Positions 45,444-52,765 of a DNA stretch of 64,000 nt are shown here, piece after piece; within the stretch, counting starts at the first letter, position 1; each line of letters opens with the position of its first letter. The stretch is from contig CAYFLU010000001.1 of assembly GCA_964343975.1 (NCBI GenBank), forward strand, positions 22,274-86,273. Reading direction: 5' to 3'. This DNA comes from SCUN01 sp964343975 (lineage in GTDB: Bacteria > Acidobacteriota > Vicinamibacteria > Vicinamibacterales > SCN-69-37). Below the pieces are notes generated by a model, which was not told where the DNA came from, did no database searches, and saw nothing but the letters and a program-made list of their open reading frames with translations. A program made the position numbers and the translations under genes.

Positions 45444-46129
45444 TCGACGAGCCTCCACAAGTACCAACTGGCGATCGAGCGATACGGCCGCCACATCTCC
45501 GCCGCACGCAGCATCGTCCGCGGCTTCGGTCGCGACTTCATGCCCGTCAGTTTCTGCACGCCTTTGACGATGCCGAGGTCGCCGACCGGAAAGATGTCGG
45601 GCCGGTGCAGGCAGAACATGAGAAACATCTCGGCCGACCAGACGCCGAATCCCTTGATCGCGGTGATCGCCTCGATGATTTCCGCGTCGGTGCGATGCCG
45701 CAACCCGTGAAGGTCAAGGCGGCCGGTCACGACGTGATCCGCCAGATCGCGCAGATACGCGATCTTCGGCCGGCTCACGCCGGCGGTCCGGAGCGCGGCC
45801 GGGTCGAGCGCCAGAAGCGCATCCGGCGTCATGCCATCGGCGCCGCCGGTGAGTGCCAGCACGCGCTGCTCGATGGTGTCGGCCGCTTTCGTGGACAACT
45901 GCTGCGACAGCACCGCCCGCACCAGGGCACGGAACGGGTCCCGAGGCGCGAAATTCGGCCGGCGCGCACCCACCTTCTTGATATGTGTGCCGAGGGCCGG
46001 GTCGCGACGCATCAGATGACGCCGGGCGGCCTCGAACACGGCCGCCGGGTCACCACTGCGTGCAACTGCACGGGGTTGCACACCACGGGCGGCACGCTGA
46101 GGGCGGCGGGTTGTAGTGGAAGACGCCAT
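45440..46129 (-). CDS. DNA-3-methyladenine glycosylase (AlkA-like, HhH-GPD)
   Basis: A 229-residue protein. It carries the HhH-GPD fold: RDPFRALVRAVLSQQLSTKAADTIEQRV, the hairpin AITAIKGFGVWSAEMFLMFCL and the catalytic aspartate in FPVGDLGIVKGVQKL. The family excises alkylated purines in base-excision repair. The length (about 190 residues of core plus a basic leader) fits the short AlkA/MagIII class without an N-terminal beta domain. The stop overlaps the kinase start, an odd pairing of repair enzyme and membrane signalling kinase. Confidence 0.9.
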   Translation of the reverse strand: MASSTTTRRPQRAARGVQPRAVARSGDPAAVFEAARRHLMRRDPALGTHIKKVGARRPNFAPRDPFRALVRAVLSQQLSTKAADTIEQRVLALTGGADGMTPDALLALDPAALRTAGVSRPKIAYLRDLADHVVTGRLDLHGLRHRTDAEIIEAITAIKGFGVWSAEMFLMFCLHRPDIFPVGDLGIVKGVQKLTGMKSRPKPRTMLRAAEMWRPYRSIASWYLWRLVE

Positions 46130-46168
46130 GGACCGATAGCAGCTTAACCGGACCTGCGCGAGGACGCC

Positions 46169-46942
46169 ATGACCCCCAATCTCGGCTACACGCGCTTTCT
46201 GTTCGTTCGCGGCTGTCGCGATGACGATGCCACCCGCTTGAAAGTGAAAGCGGCAGGTGACGGCGTGGCGCGTGGCTTTCTCAACGCGTTCGAACGGGAA
46301 GGCGCCAATTCAGATGCTCCCGAGCTCGAGACGGTGCAATTCCTCTCGCTGAACGGCGTCGGTGTGGACGAATCCGCCGAGGCCCCAGCGCGCTACGCGG
46401 TGCAGGTGAACTCGCGCTACCGGCCGCGCCTCGATGACCTCGAGAAGGAACTGCGTCGACGCATCGGCGATGTCGGCGTCGTTGACATGCTGGAAGGGTG
46501 CCTTCGGAATCCGCAGTACACGAGCGCCAACGTGGCGCAGTGGGCGTACGACCGCGCGCGCACGCACGGCAATGGCCGGTCGCAGCCGAACGCGATCATC
46601 ATTCCCGTGCGCAAGAACGCCGAGTGGTGGGCGATGCCGGAACTCGAACGGCATCAGTACTTCTATCCGCATCACAACGCGTCGGTCGGCCGCCCCGTGC
46701 CCGGGCACGCGTCGCTTGGCCGGGACGCCGCCGCGCGCATCTACCGGCGCGTGTACCACAACCCGCACGGACCGGGCCGGCCGGGCGAGTGGGACTTCGT
46801 CACCTATTTCGAATGTGAAGATCAGGATCTACCGCTGTTCGAGCAGACGCTCGCCGCGCTGCGCGATGTGGAGCGCAATCCCGAATGGCGATTCGTTGAA
46901 GAAGGCCCGATGTGGCGCGGCCGTCGCGTGCTGCGCTGGTAA
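46169..46942 (+). CDS. Chlorite dismutase-like dimeric alpha/beta-barrel protein
   Basis: A 257-residue protein with ATG at 46169 and GAGGA about 7 bases upstream. The second half (AEWWAMPELERHQYFYPHHNASVG, ARIYRRVYHNPHG, EWDFVTYFECEDQDLPLFEQTLAALRDVERNPEWRFVEEGP) matches the pattern of the C-terminal domain of the chlorite dismutase/HemQ superfamily, including the WDFVTYFE strand and final FxxxxxxLR helix. The proximal heme histidine cannot be assigned with certainty; several His residues near position 170 are candidates. It could be a heme peroxidase-like or HemQ-type protein. The gene stands alone between two leftward units. Confidence 0.5.
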   Translation: MTPNLGYTRFLFVRGCRDDDATRLKVKAAGDGVARGFLNAFEREGANSDAPELETVQFLSLNGVGVDESAEAPARYAVQVNSRYRPRLDDLEKELRRRIGDVGVVDMLEGCLRNPQYTSANVAQWAYDRARTHGNGRSQPNAIIIPVRKNAEWWAMPELERHQYFYPHHNASVGRPVPGHASLGRDAAARIYRRVYHNPHGPGRPGEWDFVTYFECEDQDLPLFEQTLAALRDVERNPEWRFVEEGPMWRGRRVLRW

Positions 46943-46945
46943 ACA

Positions 46946-47044
46946 GCTACCCGGGACCTAAAGGTCCCGGGCTCCAGGGTGGCTTCCCCGTACCTTGGAG
47001 CCCGGGTAGCTGCCTTGGAGCCCGGGACCTTTAGGTCCCGGGTA
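46946..47044. repeat. REP-like palindrome cluster between convergent genes
   Basis: A 22-base palindrome (arms CCCGGGACCT/AGGTCCCGGG, two-base centre) occurs at 46950-46971 and, as its exact reverse complement, at 47021-47042. The flanks extend the similarity to about 28 bases in inverted orientation, and a reduced copy (GGAGCCCGGGTAGCTG) lies between them at 46998-47012. The unit sits between two convergent genes and could fold into strong hairpins, acting as a bidirectional terminator. The stop codon of gltX lies inside the second palindrome. Confidence 0.8.
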
Positions 47045-48491
47045 ACGGCGCCCGCAGCCGTGCGATCACGCGCTCTTTGCCGACGAGTTCCAGCACCTCG
47101 AAGATGCCCGGGCTGTTGCCCTGTCCGGTGACCGCCACGCGCGTGGCGTGAATCAGCACGCCCGGCTTGATCCCGCGCTGCTCCGCCAACCCGCGCAACG
47201 CCGCTTCGAGCGTCGCGGCCTCGAACGACGACAGCGACGTCAGCACATCGATCCACGCGCGCAGGTGATCGGGCAGGGCCGGATCGCCGAGGTGCTTCTT
47301 CACCGCGGCCTCGTCGAACACCAGATCGTCCGACACGAACGCGCGCATCTGCGGTGCGATGTCGGCGAGCTTCTTCGCGCGCGGCTTCAAGAGCTCGATG
47401 ATCTTCCCGATCCACGCCGCGTCGGCGCCGGTGAACTCGTCACGCCACCAGCCCAGCGCATCCAGATCCGGCCGAATCCGCCGGAGCACATCGTCGGCCG
47501 GCAGCCGCATGATGTGCTGCTGGTTGAACCACTCGAGCTTCTCGGGATTGAACACGGCGTTGCCGCCGCTGATGCCTTCGAGCGTGAAGCGATCGACCAG
47601 CTCCTGCCGCGAGAACAACTCCTGATCGCCGCCGGGTGACCACCCGAGCAGCGCAAGGAAGTTGACCATGGCTTCCGGGAGAAACCCCTGTTTCTCGTAT
47701 TCGCCGACCGACGTCGCGCCGTGCCGCTTGCTGAGCCGCTTCTTGTCCGGACCGAGGATGAGCGGCACGTGCGCAAACCGTGGCACCGGCGCACCCATCG
47801 CCTGATAGAGCAGCACCTGCTTCGGCGTATTCGAGATGTGATCGTCGCCGCGCACGACCTCGGTGACCTCCATGTGGACGTCGTCAACGACCACCGACAG
47901 GTGGTAGGTCGGATACGTGTCGGAACGGATGATCACGAAGTCTTCGATGTTCGTGTTGTCGAACACGATGTCGCCGTGCACGAGATCATGGAACGTCGTC
48001 TGGCCGGCCGGCACGAGGAAGCGGATCGCGTGCGCGTCGCCGCGCGCCACGCGCGCCGCGATGTCGTCGGCGGTGAGCCGCGTGCATCGGCGGTCGTAGT
48101 TCCAGGGCTTCCCGTCCGACTCGGCGGCCGCGCGCTCGGCCTTCAGGTCGTCTGGTTTGCAGAAGCAGCGGTACGCGTGTCCCGACGCGACGAGCGCGTC
48201 ACCGGCCGCGCGATAGCGATCGAGCCGCTCGGTCTGGAAATACGGCCCGTGCGGGCCGCCCACGCGCGGGCCCTCGTCCCAGTCGAGACCGAGCCACGTC
48301 ATGCTGTCGAAAATCGCGGTGACCATGTCGGTGGACGACCGCTCCATGTCCGTGTCTTCGATGCGCAAGATGAACGTACCGCCGTGACGACGGGCGTAGA
48401 GCCAGTTGAACAGGGCCGTGCGTGCGCCACCGACGTGCAGATACCCGGTCGGTGACGGCGCAAATCGAACACGAGGACGCATGGTCCTCAT
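47031..48491 (-). CDS. gltX: Glutamyl-tRNA synthetase
   Basis: A class I synthetase of about 486 residues. The HIGH-type motif is FAPSPTGYLHVGGARTALFN, and the KMSKS-type motif is KKRLSKRHGATSVGEYE. The middle has VVDDVHMEVTEVVRGDDHISNTPKQ, and the C-terminal anticodon-binding region is complete. ATG 48491 overlaps the acr3 stop (ATGA); the next in-frame ATG, 48482, which starts MRPRVRF, is an equally possible start. The last three codons (PGT) and the TAA lie within a REP-like palindrome. It charges tRNA-Glu; its place at the end of an arsenic operon is unusual. Confidence 0.96.
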   Translation of the reverse strand: MRTMRPRVRFAPSPTGYLHVGGARTALFNWLYARRHGGTFILRIEDTDMERSSTDMVTAIFDSMTWLGLDWDEGPRVGGPHGPYFQTERLDRYRAAGDALVASGHAYRCFCKPDDLKAERAAAESDGKPWNYDRRCTRLTADDIAARVARGDAHAIRFLVPAGQTTFHDLVHGDIVFDNTNIEDFVIIRSDTYPTYHLSVVVDDVHMEVTEVVRGDDHISNTPKQVLLYQAMGAPVPRFAHVPLILGPDKKRLSKRHGATSVGEYEKQGFLPEAMVNFLALLGWSPGGDQELFSRQELVDRFTLEGISGGNAVFNPEKLEWFNQQHIMRLPADDVLRRIRPDLDALGWWRDEFTGADAAWIGKIIELLKPRAKKLADIAPQMRAFVSDDLVFDEAAVKKHLGDPALPDHLRAWIDVLTSLSSFEAATLEAALRGLAEQRGIKPGVLIHATRVAVTGQGNSPGIFEVLELVGKERVIARLRAPLPGT

Positions 48492-49543
48492 TCTATCGTC
48501 GGGAACCAGTGCTTCGTGCGGTTGCACACGCCGACGACGGTCAACATCGCGGGCACTTCGATGAGCACGCCCACGACGGTGGCCAGCGCGGCGCCCGATC
48601 CGGGGCCGAAGAGCGCGATGGCCGTGGCCACGGCGAGCTCGAAGAAGTTGCTCGCGCCGATGAGCGCGCCCGGTGCGGCCACGCAGTGTTCCACGCGGAA
48701 GACGCGCATCAGTCCGTACGCGAGCGACGCGTTGAAGTACACCTGCAGCAGGATCGGCACGGCGATCAGCGCGACATGGAGCGGCTTGGCGGTGATGTTG
48801 TCGGCCTGAAACGCGAAGATCAGCACGAGCGTGGCCAGAAGCGCCGCCATGCTCACCGGTGCGAATCGCGGCAGGAGCTCGCGTTCGAACCAGTCGCGGC
48901 CGCCACGGGCCACGAACACGCGCCGCAGCAGGATGCCGGCAGCGAGCGGCACGACGATGAAGACCAGGACCGAGAAAAAGAGGACGCCGAACGGCACGAC
49001 GAGCGCAGAGGCGCCGCTCACGAGGTAGCGCACGATGGGCGCGAAGAGCACGAGCATGATCAGGTCGTTCACCGACACCTGCACGAGCGTGTAGGCCGGG
49101 TCGCCGTCCGTGAGATAGCTCCACACAAAGACCATCGCCGTGCAGGGCGCCGCGGCGAGGATGATCGTGCCGGCGATGTACTGGTCGGCGTCTGCCGCGC
49201 CGATCCAGGGCGCGAAGACCACGCGGAAGAAGAGCCAGCCGATCGCCGCCATCGAGAACGGCTTCACGACCCAGTTGACGAAGAGCGTGACGAACAGACC
49301 GCGCGGCCGCCGGCCGACGTCGCGCACGGCGGCGAAGTCGACCTTCATCATCATGGGCGTGATCATCAACCAGATCAGCACGGCGATCGGGCCGTTGATC
49401 TGGCTGCCATGGCCGAACTCCAGCTCGCGCAGCGTTGCGGTCACCGTCGGCGCGGCGATGCCGATGGCGACACCGGCCGCCATGCAGAGACCCACCCAGA
49501 CCGTGAGATAGCGCTCGAAGATGTTCAGACGTTTGGTGGTCAT
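48488..49543 (-). CDS. acr3: ACR3-type arsenite efflux permease
   Basis: A 351-residue, ten-helix transporter of the BASS superfamily. Family blocks: ERYLTVWVGLCMAAGVAIG, WLMITPMMMKVDFAAV, LFVNWVVKPFSMAAIGWLFF, ILAAAPCTAMVFVWSYLTDGDPAYTLVQVSVNDLIML, with the conserved cysteine in AAPCTAM, and GALIGASNFFELAVATAIALFG. It expels arsenite using the membrane potential. It is coupled by ATGA overlaps to arsC before it and to gltX after it. Confidence 0.95.
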   Translation of the reverse strand: MTTKRLNIFERYLTVWVGLCMAAGVAIGIAAPTVTATLRELEFGHGSQINGPIAVLIWLMITPMMMKVDFAAVRDVGRRPRGLFVTLFVNWVVKPFSMAAIGWLFFRVVFAPWIGAADADQYIAGTIILAAAPCTAMVFVWSYLTDGDPAYTLVQVSVNDLIMLVLFAPIVRYLVSGASALVVPFGVLFFSVLVFIVVPLAAGILLRRVFVARGGRDWFERELLPRFAPVSMAALLATLVLIFAFQADNITAKPLHVALIAVPILLQVYFNASLAYGLMRVFRVEHCVAAPGALIGASNFFELAVATAIALFGPGSGAALATVVGVLIEVPAMLTVVGVCNRTKHWFPTIE

Positions 49544-49968
49544 GCGTGGGGTGCCGCCAGCTGCGACAGGAAGGCGTCGAGGCGGCGGCTGATCTCGTCA
49601 CGAGTCATGCGAAAGGCGCCCAACCGCTGATCCGCTGGTGCGGCGGCCGGATCGGGCAAGGGCCAATGATGCCGCGCCACGCGGCCCGGCACCACCGGGC
49701 ACACTTCGTCGGCGCAGAGCGTGATGATGTGGTCGAAGCGGGTGATGTCGAGGTCGTGCACCGACTTCGAGTGCTGGGCGCTGATGTCGATGCCGAGCTC
49801 GCGAAGCGCCTCAATGGCAACGGGGTTGACCTGCGTGGGCGCGCTGCCCGCGCTCTCGACATCGAAGGGTAGGCGCTGTGCCGTGCACTTCGCACGGCAC
49901 AGGCCTTCCGCCATCTGACTGCGCGCCGAGTTGGCGACGCAGAGAAACAGAATGCGAACCGGGATCAC
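49540..49968 (-). CDS. arsC: Arsenate reductase, low-molecular-weight phosphatase type
   Basis: A 142-residue protein. The catalytic loop C10-x5-R16 (LFLCVANSARSQMAEG) and the two resolving cysteines C85 and C90 (ITLCADEVCPV) mark the thioredoxin-linked class. It reduces arsenate to arsenite for methylation or export. The start is GTG 49968, overlapping the arsM stop by GTGA; its stop overlaps acr3 by ATGA. Confidence 0.93.
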   Translation of the reverse strand: MIPVRILFLCVANSARSQMAEGLCRAKCTAQRLPFDVESAGSAPTQVNPVAIEALRELGIDISAQHSKSVHDLDITRFDHIITLCADEVCPVVPGRVARHHWPLPDPAAAPADQRLGAFRMTRDEISRRLDAFLSQLAAPHA

Positions 49969-50801
49969 GCCTGCGGTTTCCTGGCGCGGATGAACGCGCT
50001 CACGAACGCACCGTCGACGTCCTTGGCGAGCCGATCGACGTCCAGACCGGTGGAGGCCAGAAACTCGCGCGCCTGCTCCGTGCGGTATTCGCGCGTCACT
50101 TCGAGGTCGATGTCCGTGAAGCCGGCGGCGTTCAGCTTGGCGACGTACTCTTCCTGGCGGAGCGCGCCGGCCACGCAGCCGATCCAGAGTTCCATGTTCT
50201 TGCGGATCTCGGCGGGCACCTCGCGGGTGCTCACGACGTCGGAGACGGCGAAGCGGCCGCCGGGCTTCAGCACGCGGAAGGCCTCGGCCATCACGCGGTC
50301 CTTGTGGCCCGACAGGTTGATCACGCAATTGGAGATGATCACGTCGATCGTGTTGGCCGGCAGCGGGATGTTCTCGATGTGGCCCTTCAGGAACTCGACG
50401 TTCGTCAGGCCCGACTTCGCCTTGTTCTCGAGGGCAAGCGCGAGCATGTCGTCGGTCATGTCGAGGCCGTAGGCTTTGCCCGTGGGCCCGACGCGGCGGG
50501 CCGAGAGCAGCACGTCGATGCCGCCGCCGGAGCCGAGGTCGAGCACGACCTCACCGGCCTTGAGTTCCGCGAGCGCCGTGGGGTTGCCGCAGCCGAGCGA
50601 TGCGAGGATCGCGTCCTGCGGGACGGCCGACGCCTGCGCCTCGTCGTACAGGTTGGCGGAAATCGGATCCTTCGCCGTGCCGCTGCAGCAGCTCGGGCCG
50701 CAGCACGGCTCGTCCGTCTTCTGCTCGCGCACCTGACGCGCAATCGCGCCGTATTTCTCCGAGACGGTCTTCACCAGTTCCACGTTCACGGTCTCGCTCA
50801 T
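49965..50801 (-). CDS. arsM: Arsenite S-adenosylmethionine methyltransferase
   Basis: A 278-residue enzyme. It has an N-terminal Cys cluster (EPCCGPSCCS, C33, C34, C38, C39), the SAM motif VVLDLGSGGGIDVLLSARRVGPTG, and the three conserved arsenite-binding cysteines of the family at C71 (LGCGNP), C159 (ISNCVINLS) and C209 (WIGCVAGAL). It methylates As(III) in the cytoplasm. Start ATG 50801 has a strong AAGGAGG 5 bases upstream. First gene of the arsM-arsC-acr3-gltX operon, divergent from arsR. Confidence 0.94.
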   Translation of the reverse strand: MSETVNVELVKTVSEKYGAIARQVREQKTDEPCCGPSCCSGTAKDPISANLYDEAQASAVPQDAILASLGCGNPTALAELKAGEVVLDLGSGGGIDVLLSARRVGPTGKAYGLDMTDDMLALALENKAKSGLTNVEFLKGHIENIPLPANTIDVIISNCVINLSGHKDRVMAEAFRVLKPGGRFAVSDVVSTREVPAEIRKNMELWIGCVAGALRQEEYVAKLNAAGFTDIDLEVTREYRTEQAREFLASTGLDVDRLAKDVDGAFVSAFIRARKPQA

Positions 50802-50817
50802 CACAGCCTCCTTAAAC

Positions 50818-50868
50818 ATTCGCTGATGCGAATATAGTGAGGCCGTGCTATATTCGTCAAGGCGAATA
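50818..50868. promoter_or_regulatory. Divergent arsR-arsM promoter with three ArsR-type sites
   Basis: Leftward, TTGACG (50860-50855) and TATATT (50836-50831) with an 18-base spacer form a good promoter for arsM. Three related inverted repeats are interleaved with it: ATTCGC-N4-GCGAAT (50818-50833), CGAATATAG/CTATATTCG (50829-50837 with 50848-50856) and TATTCG-N6-CGAATA (50851-50868). The last touches the arsR ATG. Binding of an ArsR dimer at any of these would block both genes. Confidence 0.75.
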
Positions 50869-51239
50869 TGAAAGTTTCTCTGGATGACGTGTTTTCGGCA
50901 CTGTCCGACGAGACGCGGCGACGGATTCTCGGCCTGCTCGCATCGGGCGAGATCTGCGTGTGCCACATCCACGAAGCGCTCGACGTGCCGCAACCGACCG
51001 CGTCGCGGCATCTGGCTCACCTGCGCAAGGCGGGGCTCGTCTCCACGCGCAAACAGGGCCTGTGGGTGCACTACCGGCTCACCGACCTCGACGATCCGGC
51101 CGTGGCCGGCGTGTTGAAGAGCACGCTCGCGGCACTGCACGTGAACGACACCGTCGAGGCCGACCGCAAGAAGCTCAGCGCCCTGATTCAAGTACCCGTG
51201 AAGACGCTCGTGAAAGCCGCGAAGAGCTGCTGCTGTTAA
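50868..51239 (+). CDS. arsR: ArsR arsenic-responsive repressor
   Basis: A 123-residue winged-helix repressor: VFSALSDETRRRILGLLASGEICVCHIHEALDVPQPTASRHLAHLRKAGLVSTRKQG. The metal-binding motif C30-V-C32-H33 at the start of the recognition helix region is the classical arsenite site, and the C-terminus ends KSCCC with three further cysteines. It should release the divergent operator when As(III) or Sb(III) binds. ATG 50868 lies on the edge of the operator, and the leader is very short. Confidence 0.93.
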   Translation: MKVSLDDVFSALSDETRRRILGLLASGEICVCHIHEALDVPQPTASRHLAHLRKAGLVSTRKQGLWVHYRLTDLDDPAVAGVLKSTLAALHVNDTVEADRKKLSALIQVPVKTLVKAAKSCCC

Positions 51240-51373
51240 GTCACTGTCACACCACGCTCTGGACGCCGCGTTTCCGGCAGGCTCGAACTTCTTCGCGCGC
51301 CGTGGCGAAAGTCCGCGACAACGCGGCGCGACGCTGATCACCGGCGCCGTTCGTCAACGGCGCGGGCCGTGGC

Positions 51374-52252
51374 ATGTGTACTGCAGCGCACACATCTGTG
51401 CAGTACCTCATCGTGGTGTGGCCGTTCGTGCTGCTCATCGGCGCGGCTGCGGTCGTGTCGCTGAGCATCCTGCAGTTTCATCGCACCGGCGCCACCAAAG
51501 CACGCGAGCTGCTCGCCCGCGCGCCGCACACACCGCCAGAGATCCTGACGGAGCGCCAGCTCGCGCCACTGCCGCCCGTCGTGCAGCGCTGGCTGCCTCG
51601 CAGCGGCGCGGTCGGCCGGCCGATCGCCCGCACCGTGCGTCTGCGCGAACGTGGCGTGATGCGCACCCGCCCCGGCGCCGCCGGCATGCCGGTGCGCGCC
51701 ACGCAGTACTTCACCGTCGACGCGCCAGGTTTCGTGTGGCTCGCCGATGTCCGCCTCCTTCAGGTGATCCCGATCGTCGGCCGCGACTGTCTCATCCACG
51801 GCCGCGGGCGCATGCAGATCGCGCTCGGCGGATTGATCCCACTGGCCGACGGCATCGGCCCGGGCTTCGATCAGGGCACGGCGTTGAGGTTTCTCGGCGA
51901 GATCGTGTGGTTCCCGTCCGCAGCGGCCGCGGGCGCCATCCGCTGGCGCGCGCTTGATGTGCACCGGGCCGAGGCCACACTGACGGCCCGCGACGTCGAG
52001 GTCTCCGCCATCTTCACGTTCGATGACCTCGGCCGCTTCGTGCGCCTCGAGGCCGACCGCAGCTACAACGGCGGCGCCGCCGAGCGCTGGGAGATCCCCG
52101 CGACCCACTGGAGCGTGATCCGCGGCGTCGAGATACCGGTCAGCGGACAGGCCGTCTGGAAGCGCGCGGCGGGCGATTTCAGCTATTTCGACTGGGAAAT
52201 CACGGATGTGGAGACCAATCGCCCATCTCTGTGGGGCGAGGACCCCTCTTAA
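51374..52252 (+). CDS. DUF6544-like membrane-anchored protein
   Basis: A 292-residue protein with one N-terminal membrane helix (YLIVVWPFVLLIGAAAVVSLSIL). The body matches what I recall of the DUF6544/DUF6920 family: PPVVQRWLPRSGAVG, GRMQIALGGLIPLADGIGPGFDQGTALRFLGEIVWFPSA and a C-terminal TFDDLGRFVRLEADRSY. The function is unknown. No ribosome binding site or -10 is obvious before ATG 51374; the 134-base gap after arsR shows nothing recognisable. tRNA-Ser follows 24 bases on. Confidence 0.6.
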   Translation: MCTAAHTSVQYLIVVWPFVLLIGAAAVVSLSILQFHRTGATKARELLARAPHTPPEILTERQLAPLPPVVQRWLPRSGAVGRPIARTVRLRERGVMRTRPGAAGMPVRATQYFTVDAPGFVWLADVRLLQVIPIVGRDCLIHGRGRMQIALGGLIPLADGIGPGFDQGTALRFLGEIVWFPSAAAAGAIRWRALDVHRAEATLTARDVEVSAIFTFDDLGRFVRLEADRSYNGGAAERWEIPATHWSVIRGVEIPVSGQAVWKRAAGDFSYFDWEITDVETNRPSLWGEDPS

Positions 52253-52276
52253 CTGATATCCTTAGGGTCCCGACGC

Positions 52277-52371
52277 GGTGAGGTGGCCGAGAGGCTGAAG
52301 GCGGCGGTTTGCTAAACCGCTATACGGCCTTTAAAGCTGTATCCAGGGTTCGAATCCCTGCCTCACCGCCA
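52277..52371 (+). tRNA. tRNA-Ser (anticodon GCU)
   Basis: A 95-base class II tRNA: acceptor GGTGAGG with CCTCACC, D-arm GGCCGAGAGGCTGAAGG, anticodon stem and loop GCGGTTTGCTAAACCGC with anticodon GCT, a variable arm (TATACGGCCTTTAAAGCTGTAT), T-arm CAGGGTTCGAATCCCTG, and an encoded GCCA end. It reads serine codons AGC/AGU. Confidence 0.96.
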
Positions 52372-52384
52372 ACCTTCTCGACAA

Positions 52385-52720
52385 TCACGCCTTCGTGCCG
52401 CGCATGCGGTTGATCTGCTTCACGATCAGGAAGATCGCGAACGCCACGATCAGGAAGTTCAGCACCACCGTGATGAACGACCCATAGGCCAGCACCGCGC
52501 CGTGCTTCTTGGCTTCTTCCAGCACTTTGTCGGTCTGGCCGGCGAGCGGAATGAACCGCTGGGTGAAGTCGAGCCCGCCCGTCACCAGCCCAAGCAGCGG
52601 CATGATGATGTCGTTCACGAGCGAGTCCACGATCTTGCCGAAGGCGGCGCCGATGATCACGCCGACCGCCAGATCCATGGCATTGCCCTTGTCGATGAAG
52701 GCCTTGAATTCGCTGAACAT
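52385..52720 (-). CDS. mscL: Large-conductance mechanosensitive channel MscL
   Basis: A 111-residue, two-helix channel subunit. The N-terminus FKAFIDKGNAMDLAVGVIIGAAFGKIVDSLVNDIIMPLLG is the family hallmark, and the second helix is AYGSFITVVLNFLIVAFAIFLIVK. It opens under osmotic downshock to release solutes. The usual length is about 130-150 residues; the periplasmic loop and C-terminus are somewhat short here. TAGATT lies six bases before ATG 52720 with no ribosome binding site. Confidence 0.95.
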   Translation of the reverse strand: MFSEFKAFIDKGNAMDLAVGVIIGAAFGKIVDSLVNDIIMPLLGLVTGGLDFTQRFIPLAGQTDKVLEEAKKHGAVLAYGSFITVVLNFLIVAFAIFLIVKQINRMRGTKA

Positions 52721-52765
52721 GGCGCCAATCTACCCCAAATCCGGTTTTGACTTACCCTCTATCTG

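Noticed and set aside
44417..45494. Several kinase reading frames that run through the N stretch
   Set aside because: They are the same gene read in different frames because of the 155 surplus bases at the scaffold gap.
52747..52765. A TTGACT/TATCTG promoter before the first CNNM gene
   Set aside because: The spacing between the two hexamers is only about 7 bases, too short for a sigma-70 promoter.
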